Shown here: positions 1 through 8,218 of the stretch, in pieces
Position numbering within the stretch: position 1 is the stretch's first letter
How the letters are laid out: each line of letters begins with the position of its first letter
Assembly (NCBI GenBank): GCA_041676645.1
Contig: JBAYRO010000002.1
Location: 47,308-111,307, forward strand
Length of the DNA: 64,000 nucleotides
Source of the DNA: JAMLIN01 sp041676645
GTDB lineage: Bacteria > Pseudomonadota > Gammaproteobacteria > Burkholderiales > Burkholderiaceae_E
Direction: 5' to 3'
The notes under the pieces: generated by a model
What the model saw: the letters and a program-made list of their open reading frames with translations, nothing else
Database searches by the model: none
Told to the model about the DNA's origin: nothing
Made by a program: the position numbers and the translations under genes

Positions 1-336
1 GGTCGAGAGCTGGCGCTCGTGGAAGGCGCGTATCCGGTCGGCCGCGCCGCGCAGGGCATCACGCTGTTCCGCGGGCAGGGATTCCAGGGCGCTGCGCAAC
101 TCGGTCGCCGGGATCTCGAGGTCGGCGGCCGTGTCGGCCGCGACGCCGTCGAGCCGACGGGTGTGCTCGAGGAGCGCGGCGTCGCCACGTTCGCGCACAT
201 CGGCGAGGATGCCCGCGACGGTCGCCTCGATGGCGGCGTCCTGCGCCGCCTCGTAGTGGAGCAGCTCCCGCAGGCGGGCGCCGAAATCGGGGCTCGCGGA
301 GTCGAGCCGGGTGATCGCCAGCTTGCCGGTGCTCAT
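1..336 (-). CDS. hisD: Histidinol dehydrogenase, N-terminal part (cut by window edge)
   Basis: Reading down from the ATG at 336, the 112 visible residues match the N-terminus of HisD, which oxidises L-histidinol to L-histidine in two NAD-dependent steps in the cytoplasm. Visible features are the early ITRLDSASPDF stretch, a long helix with the VRERGDAALLEHT motif typical of the family, and the RAFHERQ segment that precedes the catalytic core. The catalytic and zinc-binding residues lie outside the window. The ATG overlaps the hisG TGA by four bases (ATGA), so translation is probably coupled and hisG-hisD form one unit at the end of the envelope operon. Confidence 0.9.
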   Translation of the reverse strand, partial: MSTGKLAITRLDSASPDFGARLRELLHYEAAQDAAIEATVAGILADVRERGDAALLEHTRRLDGVAADTAADLEIPATELRSALESLPAEQRDALRGAADRIRAFHERQLST

Positions 337-995
337 GCCGAGGCCTTCTCGAGTCTTTCGGCCGCCGTCCCGATCTGGCGCACCAGCGGCTCGATCAGGG
401 CGGACCGGGTCTTGAGGGCCGCCCGGTTGATGATCAGCCGGGCCGACACCTGCTGGATGTCCTCGACCACCACCAGGTTGTTGGCGCGCAGGGTGGAGCC
501 GGTGCTGACGAGGTCCACGATGGCGTCGGCGAGCCCCACCAGCGGCGCGAGCTCCATCGAGCCGTAGAGCTTGATCGCATCGACATGGACGCCCTTGGCC
601 GCGAAATGGCGCCGGGCGACATCGACGTACTTGGTCGCCACGCGCAGGCGCGCGCCACGGCGCACGGCCGCCTCGTAGTCGAAGCCCGCCGGCGCGGCCA
701 CGCACATCCGGCAACGGGCGATTCCGAGATCGACCGGCTGGTACAGGCCGGCGCCGCCGTGCTCGACCAGGACGTCGCGCCCGGCCACGCCGATGTCGGC
801 CGCCCCGTACTGGACGTAGGTCGGGACATCGCTCGCGCGCACGATGATGATCCGCACCGCCGGGTCGTTGGTCGGCAGGATCAGCTGGCGCGAATCGGCC
901 AGGCCCGGATCGACCCGGATTCCGGCGGCCGCCAGCAGGGGTTCGGTTTCCTCGAAGATTCGCCCCTTCGAGAGGGCCATCGTGATGATGCTCAA
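333..995 (-). CDS. hisG: ATP phosphoribosyltransferase, short form
   Basis: HisG joins ATP to PRPP in the first step of histidine synthesis. The protein has the ALSKGRIFEETEPLL start, the GVAGRDVLVE loop and the PRPP-binding DLVSTGSTLRANNL motif near the end. At about 220 residues it is the short form, which lacks the C-terminal regulatory domain and in other bacteria needs HisZ; no hisZ is visible here. I place the start at a TTG (995) because GGGGA sits about eight bases before it. The ATG at 980 has no ribosome-binding site and would remove the SIIT strand. The gene lies 17 bases after murA and overlaps hisD by four bases. Confidence 0.93.
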   Translation of the reverse strand: MSIITMALSKGRIFEETEPLLAAAGIRVDPGLADSRQLILPTNDPAVRIIIVRASDVPTYVQYGAADIGVAGRDVLVEHGGAGLYQPVDLGIARCRMCVAAPAGFDYEAAVRRGARLRVATKYVDVARRHFAAKGVHVDAIKLYGSMELAPLVGLADAIVDLVSTGSTLRANNLVVVEDIQQVSARLIINRAALKTRSALIEPLVRQIGTAAERLEKASA

Positions 996-1012
996 GGGAT
1001 TGTCCCCGTGTA

Positions 1013-2263
1013 TCAGCGCAAGCGCCGGATCCGGGCGCCGAGCGCCTGCAGCTTGGTTTCCATCGCGTCGTAGCCTCGGTCGAGATGATAGATCCTGTCG
1101 ACCGTGGTTTCGCCCTCGGCCACCAGCCCGGCGATCACCAGGCCGGCCGAGGCGCGCAGGTCGGTTGCCATGACGGTGGCGCCCGACAGCTCGGGAACGC
1201 CCCGCACGATCGCGGAACTGCCCTCGACGCTGATGTCCGCGCCCAGGCGCTGCATCTCGAGCACATGCATGAAGCGGTTCTCGAAGATCGTCTCGGTGAT
1301 GACGCCGGTGCCCTGCGCAACGCAGTTCATCGCCATCAGCTGGGCCTGCATGTCGGTCGCGAAACCGGGATAGGGAGCGGTTCGCACATCGACCGCCGTG
1401 GGCCGGCGATCCATGCGGACGCGGATCCAGTCGGGTCCGGTCTCGATGGCGGCCCCGGCCTCGGTCAGCTTGTCGATCGTCGCGCCGAGAGAATCGGGAT
1501 CGGCGTCCCGCAGGACGACATCCCCGCCGGCGGCGGCAACCGCGCACAGGAAGGTACCCGCCTCGATCCGGTCGGGCATCACCCGGCAGTTCGCCGCATG
1601 CAGGCGGGCGACGCCTTCGATCCGTATCAGGTCGGTGCCGGCGCCCTCGATCCGGGCGCCCATCGCCACCAGGGCGCGGGCGAGGTCGGCGATCTCGGGC
1701 TCACGGGCAGCGTTCTCGATGAAGGTTTCGCCATCGGCGAGCACCGCCGCCATCATGAGGTTCTCGGTCCCGGTGACGGTGACCATGTCGGTGACGATGC
1801 GCGCGCCGCGCAGGCGCTTCGCCCGCGCCACCACGTAGCCATGCTCGATCGTGATCTCGGCGCCCAGCGCCTCCAGCCCCTTGATGTGCTGGTCGACCGG
1901 CCGCTGGCCGATCGCGCAGCCGCCGGGCAGCGAAACCCGCGCCTGCCCGAAGCGGGCGAGCATCGGACCGAGCACCAGGATCGAGGCGCGCATCGTCTTG
2001 ACGAGATCGTAGGGCGCCTCGAGCCGGTCGATCCGGCCGCAATCGACACGCACCCGCTCGCCATCACGCTCGCAGGTCGCCCCCATGGTCTCGAGCAGTC
2101 GCAAGGTGGTGTCGACGTCACGCAGGCGCGGGACGTTCTCGACCACCACCGGTTCCGGATCGAGCAGGGCGGCGCACAGGATCGGCAAGGCCGCGTTCTT
2201 GGCGCCCGATACCCGGACCTCGCCGGCAAGCGGCGTGCCGCCGACGATATGGAGTCTGTCCAT
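1013..2263 (-). CDS. murA: UDP-N-acetylglucosamine 1-carboxyvinyltransferase
   Basis: MurA transfers enolpyruvate from PEP to UDP-GlcNAc, the first committed step of peptidoglycan synthesis. The 416 residues are the normal length. Lys22 lies in the SGAKNAALP motif, and the catalytic Cys116 lies in LPGGCAIGQRPVDQH, so the enzyme should be of the fosfomycin-sensitive Cys type. The two-fold inside-out barrel repeats run the full length, and the protein ends in the conserved YDAMETKLQALGARI segment. It sits 13 bases after ibaG and 17 before hisG, in the usual betaproteobacterial order. Confidence 0.97.
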   Translation of the reverse strand: MDRLHIVGGTPLAGEVRVSGAKNAALPILCAALLDPEPVVVENVPRLRDVDTTLRLLETMGATCERDGERVRVDCGRIDRLEAPYDLVKTMRASILVLGPMLARFGQARVSLPGGCAIGQRPVDQHIKGLEALGAEITIEHGYVVARAKRLRGARIVTDMVTVTGTENLMMAAVLADGETFIENAAREPEIADLARALVAMGARIEGAGTDLIRIEGVARLHAANCRVMPDRIEAGTFLCAVAAAGGDVVLRDADPDSLGATIDKLTEAGAAIETGPDWIRVRMDRRPTAVDVRTAPYPGFATDMQAQLMAMNCVAQGTGVITETIFENRFMHVLEMQRLGADISVEGSSAIVRGVPELSGATVMATDLRASAGLVIAGLVAEGETTVDRIYHLDRGYDAMETKLQALGARIRRLR

Positions 2264-2276
2264 GCGGTTCTCGCGG

Positions 2277-2519
2277 TCAGCGGGACTGGGCGGCGTGCTC
2301 GTCGGGCGTGAGGGTCTTCATCGACAGCGCATGGATCTGTTCGCGCATGCGCTCGCCGAGCGCGCGATAGACCAGCTGGTGGCGCTGCACCGAACGCTTG
2401 CCCTCGAACAGGCTGGACACGATCAGGGCATCGAAATGGCGGCCGTCGCCGTCGACCTCGAGGAGTTCGCAGGGCAGGCCTTCGGCGATGAATCGGCGAA
2501 CATCCTGGGGAGTAAGCAT
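2277..2519 (-). CDS. ibaG: BolA/IbaG family protein
   Basis: This is an 80-residue BolA-like protein. The conserved core runs from the N-terminal helix (VRRFIAEGLPCELLEV) through DGRHFDALIVSSLFEGKRSVQRHQLVYRAL, which contains the invariant FxGKxxxxRHxxVY motif. BolA-type proteins bind monothiol glutaredoxins and [2Fe-2S] clusters; the IbaG branch is the one usually placed next to murA. The short C-terminal half carries ALSMKTLTPDE, also typical of IbaG. It is encoded between the ABC permease (45-base gap) and murA (13-base gap). Its exact cellular role is not settled in the family. Confidence 0.9.
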   Translation of the reverse strand: MLTPQDVRRFIAEGLPCELLEVDGDGRHFDALIVSSLFEGKRSVQRHQLVYRALGERMREQIHALSMKTLTPDEHAAQSR

Positions 2520-2564
2520 CGTTGTTCAAGCTCCTGGTATCGGGCGCTCCGCCCGGTCCTGCGG

Positions 2565-3320
2565 TCAGTGGCGCAGCTTGTAGCCCCTGGAGAGCAGGGC
2601 CAGCGAGAAGGCCGCCACCAGGGCGAGGCTGCCACCGACCACGGCCAGGCTCACCCACGGGCTCACATCGGAAACACCGATGAAACCGCGGCGAAAGCCG
2701 TCGACCATGTAGAAGAACGGGTTCAGGTGGGACATTTCCTGCCAGAACCCGGGCAGCGACTTCACCGAATAGAACACGCCGGCCAGGAAGGTCAGCGGCA
2801 TGATGAAGAAGTTCTGGAAGGCGGCCATCTGGTCGAACTTGTCCGCCCAGATGCCGGCCAGCAGGCCCATTGTAGCGAGAATCGCACTGCCCAGCAGGGC
2901 GAAGACGAGGATCCAGCCGGGCTCGGCCACCTGCAGGTCGACGAACCAGGTGGTGACCAGAAGCACCCCCAGGCCGACCACCAGGCCTCGCACCATCGCC
3001 GCCAGGACGTAGGCGAGGAAGATCTCGAAGCTGGACATCGGTGGCAGCAGCACGAACACGATGTTGCCGGTCACCTTGCTCTGCACCAGCGACGAGGATG
3101 CGTTGGCGAAGGAGTTCTGCAGCAGCGCCATCATCACCAGGCCGGGCACCAGGAACGAGGAATAGCGGACGCTCTCGAACACCTCGACCCGCCCCTCCAG
3201 GACATGGCTGAAGATCAGCAGGTACAGCAGCGCCGAGACGATCGGCGCGCCGATCGTCTGGAACCCCACCTTGGTGAAGCGCAGCAGCTCCTTGTGGAAC
3301 AGCGTCCGGAATCCCGTCAT
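2565..3320 (-). CDS. ABC-2 type transporter permease (YadH-like)
   Basis: This 251-residue membrane protein has six predicted hydrophobic spans and belongs to the ABC-2 permease family. It begins with FRTLFHKELLRF, a cytoplasmic amphipathic helix, followed by the first spans around residues 22-60. The central VTGNIVFVLLPPMSSFEIFLAYVL segment is the ABC-2 coupling region, and YSVKSLPGFWQ with HLNPFFYMVDGFR lies near the end. Start and stop overlap the ATPase gene by four bases (ATGA), so the two form one exporter. The substrate is unknown. This pair commonly follows mlaB in betaproteobacteria. Confidence 0.88.
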   Translation of the reverse strand: MTGFRTLFHKELLRFTKVGFQTIGAPIVSALLYLLIFSHVLEGRVEVFESVRYSSFLVPGLVMMALLQNSFANASSSLVQSKVTGNIVFVLLPPMSSFEIFLAYVLAAMVRGLVVGLGVLLVTTWFVDLQVAEPGWILVFALLGSAILATMGLLAGIWADKFDQMAAFQNFFIMPLTFLAGVFYSVKSLPGFWQEMSHLNPFFYMVDGFRRGFIGVSDVSPWVSLAVVGGSLALVAAFSLALLSRGYKLRH

Positions 3321-4225
3321 GCCCGCGACTCCTTCATGATCGAGACGAAGACGTCCTCGAGGTCGGCGTGCAGCAGCTCCATGTCCTCGATCCGGCAGCC
3401 GGCCTCGCGCAGCGCCGCGAGCATCGGCTCGACCGCCTCGTAGCGATCGACCTGCAGGGCGATCCGGTCGCGCTCGGGCGATTCGATCACCAGGGGCTCG
3501 AGCGAAGCCGGCAGCGGGGCGCCGGAGATCCGCAGCAGGAGACGACCGGCGCTGAAGGCGCGCAGCAGCTCCCGGGTCGCGTCGAGCGCGACCAGCCGAC
3601 CCTGGTTGAGCATCGCGATGCGGCCACAGAACTCCTGCGCTTCCTCCAGGTAGTGCGTGGTGAGCACGATCGTGTGGCCCTGCTCGTTGAGTCGCCGGAT
3701 GAACTGCCAGAGGGTCTGGCGCAACTCCACGTCGACGCCGGCGGTGGGCTCGTCCAGGACGATCACGGGCGGGCGATGCACCAGCGCCTGGGCGACCAGC
3801 ACGCGCCGCTTCATGCCGCCCGACAGGGCCCGCATGTTCTCGTCGGCCTTCGAATCCAGGTCGAGGCCGGTGAGGATTTCATCGATCCAGTCGTCGTTGC
3901 GCCGGATGCCGTAGTAGCCCGAGGTCAGGCGCAGCGTCTCGCGCACCGTGAAGAAGGGATCGAAGACGATTTCCTGGGGAACCACCCCGAGCGCGCGCCG
4001 GGCCGCCCGATAGTCGCCCACCACGTCGTGGCCCATGACCCGCACCGTTCCCGAACTCGCGCGAGCGAGTCCGGCCACGATCGAGATCAGGGTCGTCTTG
4101 CCGGCGCCGTTGGGGCCGAGCAGGCCGAAGAACTCGCCTTCATGGACCTGGAGCGAAACACCGTGCAGCGCTGTGAACGATCCGTATCGCTTGGCGACCG
4201 AATCGATATCGATGGCAATGGACAT
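3317..4225 (-). CDS. ABC-2 type transporter ATPase (YadG-like)
   Basis: Cytoplasmic ATPase of the exporter whose permease overlaps its stop codon. From the ATG at 4225 the protein has 302 residues. Walker A is GPNGAGKT at about 37-44, the signature is LSGGMKRR near 140, and Walker B/D-loop is VIVLDEPTAGVD, followed by the H-loop TTHYLEEA. A C-terminal extension of about 80 residues (EPLVIESPERDRIALQV onwards) resembles the accessory domain of drug or polysaccharide exporters. An upstream in-frame GTG at 4255 is possible, but the 4225 start gives the usual family N-terminus. It lies 58 bases after mlaB. Confidence 0.9.
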   Translation of the reverse strand: MSIAIDIDSVAKRYGSFTALHGVSLQVHEGEFFGLLGPNGAGKTTLISIVAGLARASSGTVRVMGHDVVGDYRAARRALGVVPQEIVFDPFFTVRETLRLTSGYYGIRRNDDWIDEILTGLDLDSKADENMRALSGGMKRRVLVAQALVHRPPVIVLDEPTAGVDVELRQTLWQFIRRLNEQGHTIVLTTHYLEEAQEFCGRIAMLNQGRLVALDATRELLRAFSAGRLLLRISGAPLPASLEPLVIESPERDRIALQVDRYEAVEPMLAALREAGCRIEDMELLHADLEDVFVSIMKESRA

Positions 4226-4283
4226 GGTACCCGGGCGTAACGGCGAAGCCGGCACCCGGTGCGGCCCCGTTCGCGTGGCGCCG

Positions 4284-4571
4284 CTAGCTGTTGCGCCCCA
4301 CGTCCGTTGTCGTGTCCGGAATGTCGAAGAGCAGTGAATCGACGCCGTAGAGACTGGCGAGTTTACGCAAATTCGCCGGAACGTTCAGGAAGCGCGCCCC
4401 GGCGCCGCCCGGCGTCCGCCGGATCTCGAGCAGCACCGCGATGGCCGACGAATCGTATTCGGCAAGCGGTGCGAGGTCGAAATCCCGCTCGCCGGCACCG
4501 CATGCAGCCAGCGCCGCCGCCCGGAAGGCAGTGGCCTGCTCCAGCGTCAGCCGGGACGGAACCTGCATCAC
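4284..4571 (-). CDS. mlaB: MlaB-like STAS domain protein
   Basis: A 95-residue single STAS domain. The SRLTLEQATAFRAAAL strand-helix is followed by the conserved DLAPLAEYDSSAIAVLLEI motif, where the DSSA segment corresponds to the STAS phospho-acceptor loop, and then by FLNVPANLRKLASLYGVDSLL. In Mla complexes MlaB binds the MlaF ATPase and stabilises the MlaFEDB inner-membrane complex. The gene begins at GTG 4571, overlapping the mlaC stop, or at the next codon (ATG 4568). Both leave it translationally coupled to mlaC. Confidence 0.88.
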   Translation of the reverse strand: MMQVPSRLTLEQATAFRAAALAACGAGERDFDLAPLAEYDSSAIAVLLEIRRTPGGAGARFLNVPANLRKLASLYGVDSLLFDIPDTTTDVGRNS

Positions 4572-5236
4572 TGGCCCCCGGCCGCGCCGCCCTGCTCGCC
4601 CCGGCTGTTGCGCTCGCGCAGGGAGTCGATCAGGCCCTGGATTCCGCCCTGGTTGATGAGCGGGCCGAACTGGCTGCGGTAGGTCTCGACCAGCCAGACA
4701 CCGAGCACGTTGATGTCGTAGATCTTCCAGTTCTCGTCGGCGCGCCGCATCCGGTAGTCGAGCTGGATCGGCTCGGTGCCATGGCCGATGACTTCGCTGC
4801 GCACGATCACGTCCTTGTCGGCCGGATCGGCGCGCAGTGGCTTCATGCGGATCGACTGGTCACGCACTTCGGACAGCGCGCCCGAATAGGTGCGCAGCAG
4901 CAGCATCCGGAACTGCTCGACGAGTTCCTCGCGCTGCTCCGCGCTCGCTTCGCGCCAGCCCCGGCCAACCGAGAGCGCCGTCATGCGCTGGAAATCGACG
5001 CTGGGCATGACCAGCTCGTCGACGGCATCGGAGATCCGCTCGAGATTGCCGGCGCGGATCTCGGGATCGGCCTTGATGCGGGCCAGCACTTCGGCGCTGA
5101 GCCTCTCGATCTGCTTGTCGGGGGCCTCGAGGGCTCGCGCCGGCGACGAGGCCACGCCGAGGGCGAGGCCGGCGAGCAGCGCGACGATCCCCAGCAGGAA
5201 GCGGCGCATCGGTCGCGGGAAAGCGAGGGTCTTCAT
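4568..5236 (-). CDS. mlaC: Periplasmic phospholipid-binding protein MlaC
   Basis: MlaC carries phospholipid across the periplasm between the outer-membrane MlaA complex and inner-membrane MlaFEDB. From ATG 5236 there are 222 residues, with a Sec signal peptide (MKTLAFPRPMRRFLLGIVAL, cleavage near ARA-LE at about residue 30). The mature part has the Tol-Ttg2 features: MPSVDFQRMTALSVGRGWREASAEQREELVEQFR, and LDYRMRRADENWKIYDINVLGVWLVETYR near the end. The C-terminal tail is Gly/Arg/Gln-rich. An ATG two codons upstream (5242) is also possible. The gene lies 16 bases after mlaA and overlaps mlaB. Confidence 0.93.
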   Translation of the reverse strand: MKTLAFPRPMRRFLLGIVALLAGLALGVASSPARALEAPDKQIERLSAEVLARIKADPEIRAGNLERISDAVDELVMPSVDFQRMTALSVGRGWREASAEQREELVEQFRMLLLRTYSGALSEVRDQSIRMKPLRADPADKDVIVRSEVIGHGTEPIQLDYRMRRADENWKIYDINVLGVWLVETYRSQFGPLINQGGIQGLIDSLRERNSRGEQGGAAGGQ

Positions 5237-5252
5237 GGGCATTCCTTGTCGA

Positions 5253-6020
5253 TCACTCTTCGTCTTCATCGAGCCAGCTGTCGTCGTAGTCGTCGTCCAG
5301 CGGCGGCGGGTCGCCATCGTACACAAGGCTGCGGCGGCGCTGCAGATAGCCGTCCCGCATGAACAGGTACCGGTCGAGCGCGATGTCGTCCATGATCCCG
5401 CTGGCGCCCAGCAGGCCCGCGCGGGTATCGAGGACCCGGATCACGTAGGTCGTGTTGCGCACGGAAACGTCGTCGACCAGGTAGGGAAGCGGATCGGCGT
5501 AAGCATCGAGGATGAGGCTGGGGCCATCCCGGAAGTTGGAGGGCCCGAAGAACGGCAGCACCAGGTAGGGGCCGGTCGGCACGCCCCAGACCCCGAGCGT
5601 CTGGCCGAAGTCCTCGCGGTGCTTGGGCAAGCCCAGCTCCGAGGCCACATCGCCCATTCCCGCGAATCCGAAGGTGGTGTTGATCACCACCCGGCTGAGA
5701 TCGCTCACCGCCTGCCACGGCTTGCCCTGCAGCAGGTTGTTGACCGAGGTCCAGACGTCGCGCAGGTTCTCGAACATGTTGCCGGCGATGAAGCGGAACG
5801 TCTCCGGCACGTAGTCCCGATAGGCGGTGGCGGCGGGCTTCAGGGCGTACTCGTCGAGCGTGTCGTTGAAGGCGAAGACCGCCCGGTTCATCGGCTCGAG
5901 CGGATCGGCCGAGGCGCCGGGGCCCTGCGAACTCGCACAGCCGCCGAACGCGAGGGCGAACGCGAGGACCGGCGCGATGAACGCGCGGCGCAAGCCGCCC
6001 GGCCAGGATGCCGGGCTCAC
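5253..6020 (-). CDS. mlaA: Outer-membrane lipoprotein MlaA (VacJ)
   Basis: MlaA removes phospholipid from the outer leaflet of the outer membrane. The 255-residue protein has a lipoprotein signal ending at Cys28 (LAFGGC-ASS). The VacJ core follows: DPLEPMNRAVFAFNDTLDEY, RDYVPETFRFIAGNMFENL, RVVINTTFGFAGMGDVA and GVWGVPTGPYLVLPFFGPSNFRD. The C-terminal tail is strongly acidic (PPPLDDDYDDSWLDEDEE), which is unusual and could help interaction with MlaC; that is inference. The start overlaps mlaD by four bases. In gammaproteobacteria mlaA is a separate gene, so its place inside this operon is a lineage marker. Confidence 0.94.
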   Translation of the reverse strand: MSPASWPGGLRRAFIAPVLAFALAFGGCASSQGPGASADPLEPMNRAVFAFNDTLDEYALKPAATAYRDYVPETFRFIAGNMFENLRDVWTSVNNLLQGKPWQAVSDLSRVVINTTFGFAGMGDVASELGLPKHREDFGQTLGVWGVPTGPYLVLPFFGPSNFRDGPSLILDAYADPLPYLVDDVSVRNTTYVIRVLDTRAGLLGASGIMDDIALDRYLFMRDGYLQRRRSLVYDGDPPPLDDDYDDSWLDEDEE

Positions 6021-6484
6021 TTGGAGCCCCCACCGGAGGCGGCACCGTAGAGGAACTGGCCGATCAGGTTCTCGAGGACGACCGCCGACTGCGTCATCGT
6101 GATGACGTCATCGGGCTCCAGGTCCTCGAGGTCGCCGCCTGGCGACAGGCCGATGTACTGCTCGCCCAGCAGGCCCGAGGTCAGGATGCTCGCCGAAGTG
6201 TCCTTCGGAAACCGGTAGCGCTCGTCGATCTCCAGGCGCACCGTCGCACGAAACGATTGCGGGTCGAAGCCGATCGACTGGACCCGGCCGACGACGACGC
6301 CAGCGCTCTTGACCGGCGCCCTCGCCTTCAAGCCGCCGATATTGTCGAAACGGGCGGTCACGTCATAGCCCTGGGCAAGGCTGAAGCTCATGAGATTGCC
6401 CACCTTGAGGGCCAGGAACAGGATGGCGGCGAGCCCGGCCAGCACGAACAGGCCCACCAGCAGATCGGTCGTCTTTCGGTTCAT
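6017..6484 (-). CDS. mlaD: MCE-domain protein MlaD
   Basis: A 155-residue inner-membrane-anchored MCE protein. One transmembrane helix (about residues 8-27, LLVGLFVLAGLAAILFLALK) is followed by one MCE domain: FDNIGGLKARAPVKSAGVVVGRV, then the pore-loop region ILTSGLLGEQYIGLSPGGD. MlaD forms a hexameric ring that handles lipid in the periplasm and sits on the MlaE dimer. The length and single MCE domain are normal. It is placed nine bases after mlaE and overlaps mlaA. Confidence 0.95.
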   Translation of the reverse strand: MNRKTTDLLVGLFVLAGLAAILFLALKVGNLMSFSLAQGYDVTARFDNIGGLKARAPVKSAGVVVGRVQSIGFDPQSFRATVRLEIDERYRFPKDTSASILTSGLLGEQYIGLSPGGDLEDLEPDDVITMTQSAVVLENLIGQFLYGAASGGGSK

Positions 6485-6493
6485 CTTTCGACC

Positions 6494-7282
6494 TCAGGTG
6501 CTGAACATCAGCGCGGTTAGAAGGAAGTCGGCAGCGAGCACGGCCAGCGACGAAGCCACCACGGTGGTCGTGGTGGCGCGTGCGACGCCCTCCGGCGTGG
6601 GCTTGGCCTCATAGCCGACGAACAGGGCGACGAAGGCACAGATGAAGCCGAACACGACGCTCTTGAGCAGGCCGTTGCCGACATCGGAGAACACATCGAC
6701 GCCCGCCTGCATCTGCGACCAGAATGCCCCGGCATCGACGCCGATCAGGTGCACCCCGACGAGATAGCCGCCGAACACGCCGATCGCCGAGAACATCGCA
6801 GCGAGCAGCGGCAAGGCGATGACCGCCCCGAGAAAGCGCGGCGCCAGCACCCGGGCGATGGGATCGACCGCCATCATTTCCATCGCGAGCAACTGCTCGC
6901 CCGATTTCATCAGGCCGATCTCGGCGGCCAGCGAGGTCCCCGCCCGGCCGGCGAACAGCAGCGCCGCCACCACCGGCCCGAGTTCGCGGACCAGCGACAG
7001 CGCCACCAGCACGCCGAGGGCCTGTTCCGAACCGAAAGCCTGCAGGGTGTAGTAGCCCTGCAGGCCGAGCACGAAGCCGACGAACAAGCCCGAGACCAGG
7101 ATGATCGACAGCGAATGGTTGCCGATGAAATGGATCTGGTCGAGCACCAGCCGGGGCCGGCGCAGCGTCCGCAATGACAGCAGGCAAAGCCGCAGGAAGA
7201 AGCGGAAGCCGTAGCCCATGCCGCGAAGTATCGACAGCACCCAGGCGCCGAGACCGGCGATGGCGTCGAGAATCCGGCTCAC
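6494..7282 (-). CDS. mlaE: Phospholipid ABC transporter permease MlaE
   Basis: This 262-residue permease of the MlaE family has five or six predicted membrane segments. It shows the family features FIGNHSLSIILVSGLFVGFVLGLQGYYTLQ near the N-terminal third, and VALSLVRELGPVVAALLFAGRAGTSLAAEIGLMKSGEQLLAMEMM in the middle, where GRAGTSLAAEIG is the coupling-helix signature. The start overlaps mlaF by four bases (ATGA). With MlaF, MlaD and MlaB it makes the inner-membrane lipid transporter. Confidence 0.95.
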   Translation of the reverse strand: MSRILDAIAGLGAWVLSILRGMGYGFRFFLRLCLLSLRTLRRPRLVLDQIHFIGNHSLSIILVSGLFVGFVLGLQGYYTLQAFGSEQALGVLVALSLVRELGPVVAALLFAGRAGTSLAAEIGLMKSGEQLLAMEMMAVDPIARVLAPRFLGAVIALPLLAAMFSAIGVFGGYLVGVHLIGVDAGAFWSQMQAGVDVFSDVGNGLLKSVVFGFICAFVALFVGYEAKPTPEGVARATTTTVVASSLAVLAADFLLTALMFST

Positions 7283-8109
7283 GGCGAATCCCCGATGCCG
7301 AAATCGCTCGCCAGCGGCGGCGCCGGATAATGGAAGGCCACCGGCCCCTCGCGCTCGCCCTTCAGGAACTGGGCCACCAGGGGGTCGGTGGACGCCATCA
7401 TCTCGGCCGGCGTGCCACTGGCGGCGATCCGGCCCTGCGCGAGCAGGTAGACCTGGTCGGCGATCGCGAAGGATTCATGGACATCATGGGTGACCAGCAC
7501 CGATGTCGCCCCGAGCGCATCGTTCAGGCGCCGGACCAGTTGCGCGACAGTGCCCAGCGAGATCGGGTCGAGGCCCGCGAAGGGCTCGTCGTAGAGCAGC
7601 AGCGGCGGATCGAGCGCGATCGCCCGGGCGAGCGCGATCCGCCTCGCCATGCCGCCCGACACCTGGGAAGTGCGCAGGCGGGCCGCGCCGCGCAGCCCCA
7701 CCGCGTTCAGCTTCATGAGGACCAGGTCGCGGATCGTCTCCTCGGGCAGGTCGGTGTGCTCGCGCAGCGGAAAGGCGACGTTCTCGAAGACATCGAGATC
7801 GGTGAACAGCGCGCCGAACTGGAACAGCATGCCCATCCGGCGACGGGCCGCGAAGAGTTCTTCGTGCCCCAGGGTGCCGACATCGGCTCCTTCGAACATC
7901 ACGCGGCCGCGCTGCGCCCGCACCTGGCCGCTGATCAGGCGCAGCAAGGTGGTCTTGCCGGAGCCCGATCCACCCATCAGGGCGGTGACGGTGCCGCGGC
8001 GAAAGCCCATGTCGACACCATCGAGAATCGGCCGCGCATCGTAGCCGAAGCGCAGGTTCTCGATTCGAAGGATTTCGGCGGGACGGTTTTCGTGGGAAGC
8101 CGGGGGCAC
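7279..8109 (-). CDS. mlaF: Phospholipid ABC transporter ATPase MlaF
   Basis: A 276-residue ATPase with Walker A GGSGSGKT (about 46-53), signature VSGGMARR, and Walker B LLLYDEPFAGLDPIS followed by the H-loop VTHDVHE. Its partner genes mlaE, mlaD, mlaA, mlaC and mlaB follow directly. It is the first gene of a continuous minus-strand operon that appears to run to hisD. The chosen start is GTG 8109; no clear Shine-Dalgarno sequence precedes it, and no later in-frame ATG keeps the first beta strand (AEILRIENLRFGY), so the exact start is uncertain. Confidence 0.94.
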   Translation of the reverse strand: MPPASHENRPAEILRIENLRFGYDARPILDGVDMGFRRGTVTALMGGSGSGKTTLLRLISGQVRAQRGRVMFEGADVGTLGHEELFAARRRMGMLFQFGALFTDLDVFENVAFPLREHTDLPEETIRDLVLMKLNAVGLRGAARLRTSQVSGGMARRIALARAIALDPPLLLYDEPFAGLDPISLGTVAQLVRRLNDALGATSVLVTHDVHESFAIADQVYLLAQGRIAASGTPAEMMASTDPLVAQFLKGEREGPVAFHYPAPPLASDFGIGDSP

Positions 8110-8205
8110 GAGGGAGTCCGGCCAGGCCGGTCATTGTCGTAACGGTAGCGGAGATTCTATCCGCAAGTGGTGGGCGCGACCGATCGTTGCGCTGCGCTCT
8201 GTCTA

Positions 8206-8218
8206 TATACTCGACGCC
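8206..8218 (+). promoter_or_regulatory. Possible -10 box giving a leaderless kdsD transcript
   Basis: TATACT lies at 8206-8211, inside a short AT-rich patch (TCTATATACT) in otherwise GC-rich DNA. Transcription would start about seven bases later, at or next to the kdsD ATG at 8219. No Shine-Dalgarno sequence precedes that ATG. No good -35 hexamer is visible 16-18 bases upstream, so the assignment is tentative. Confidence 0.4.
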
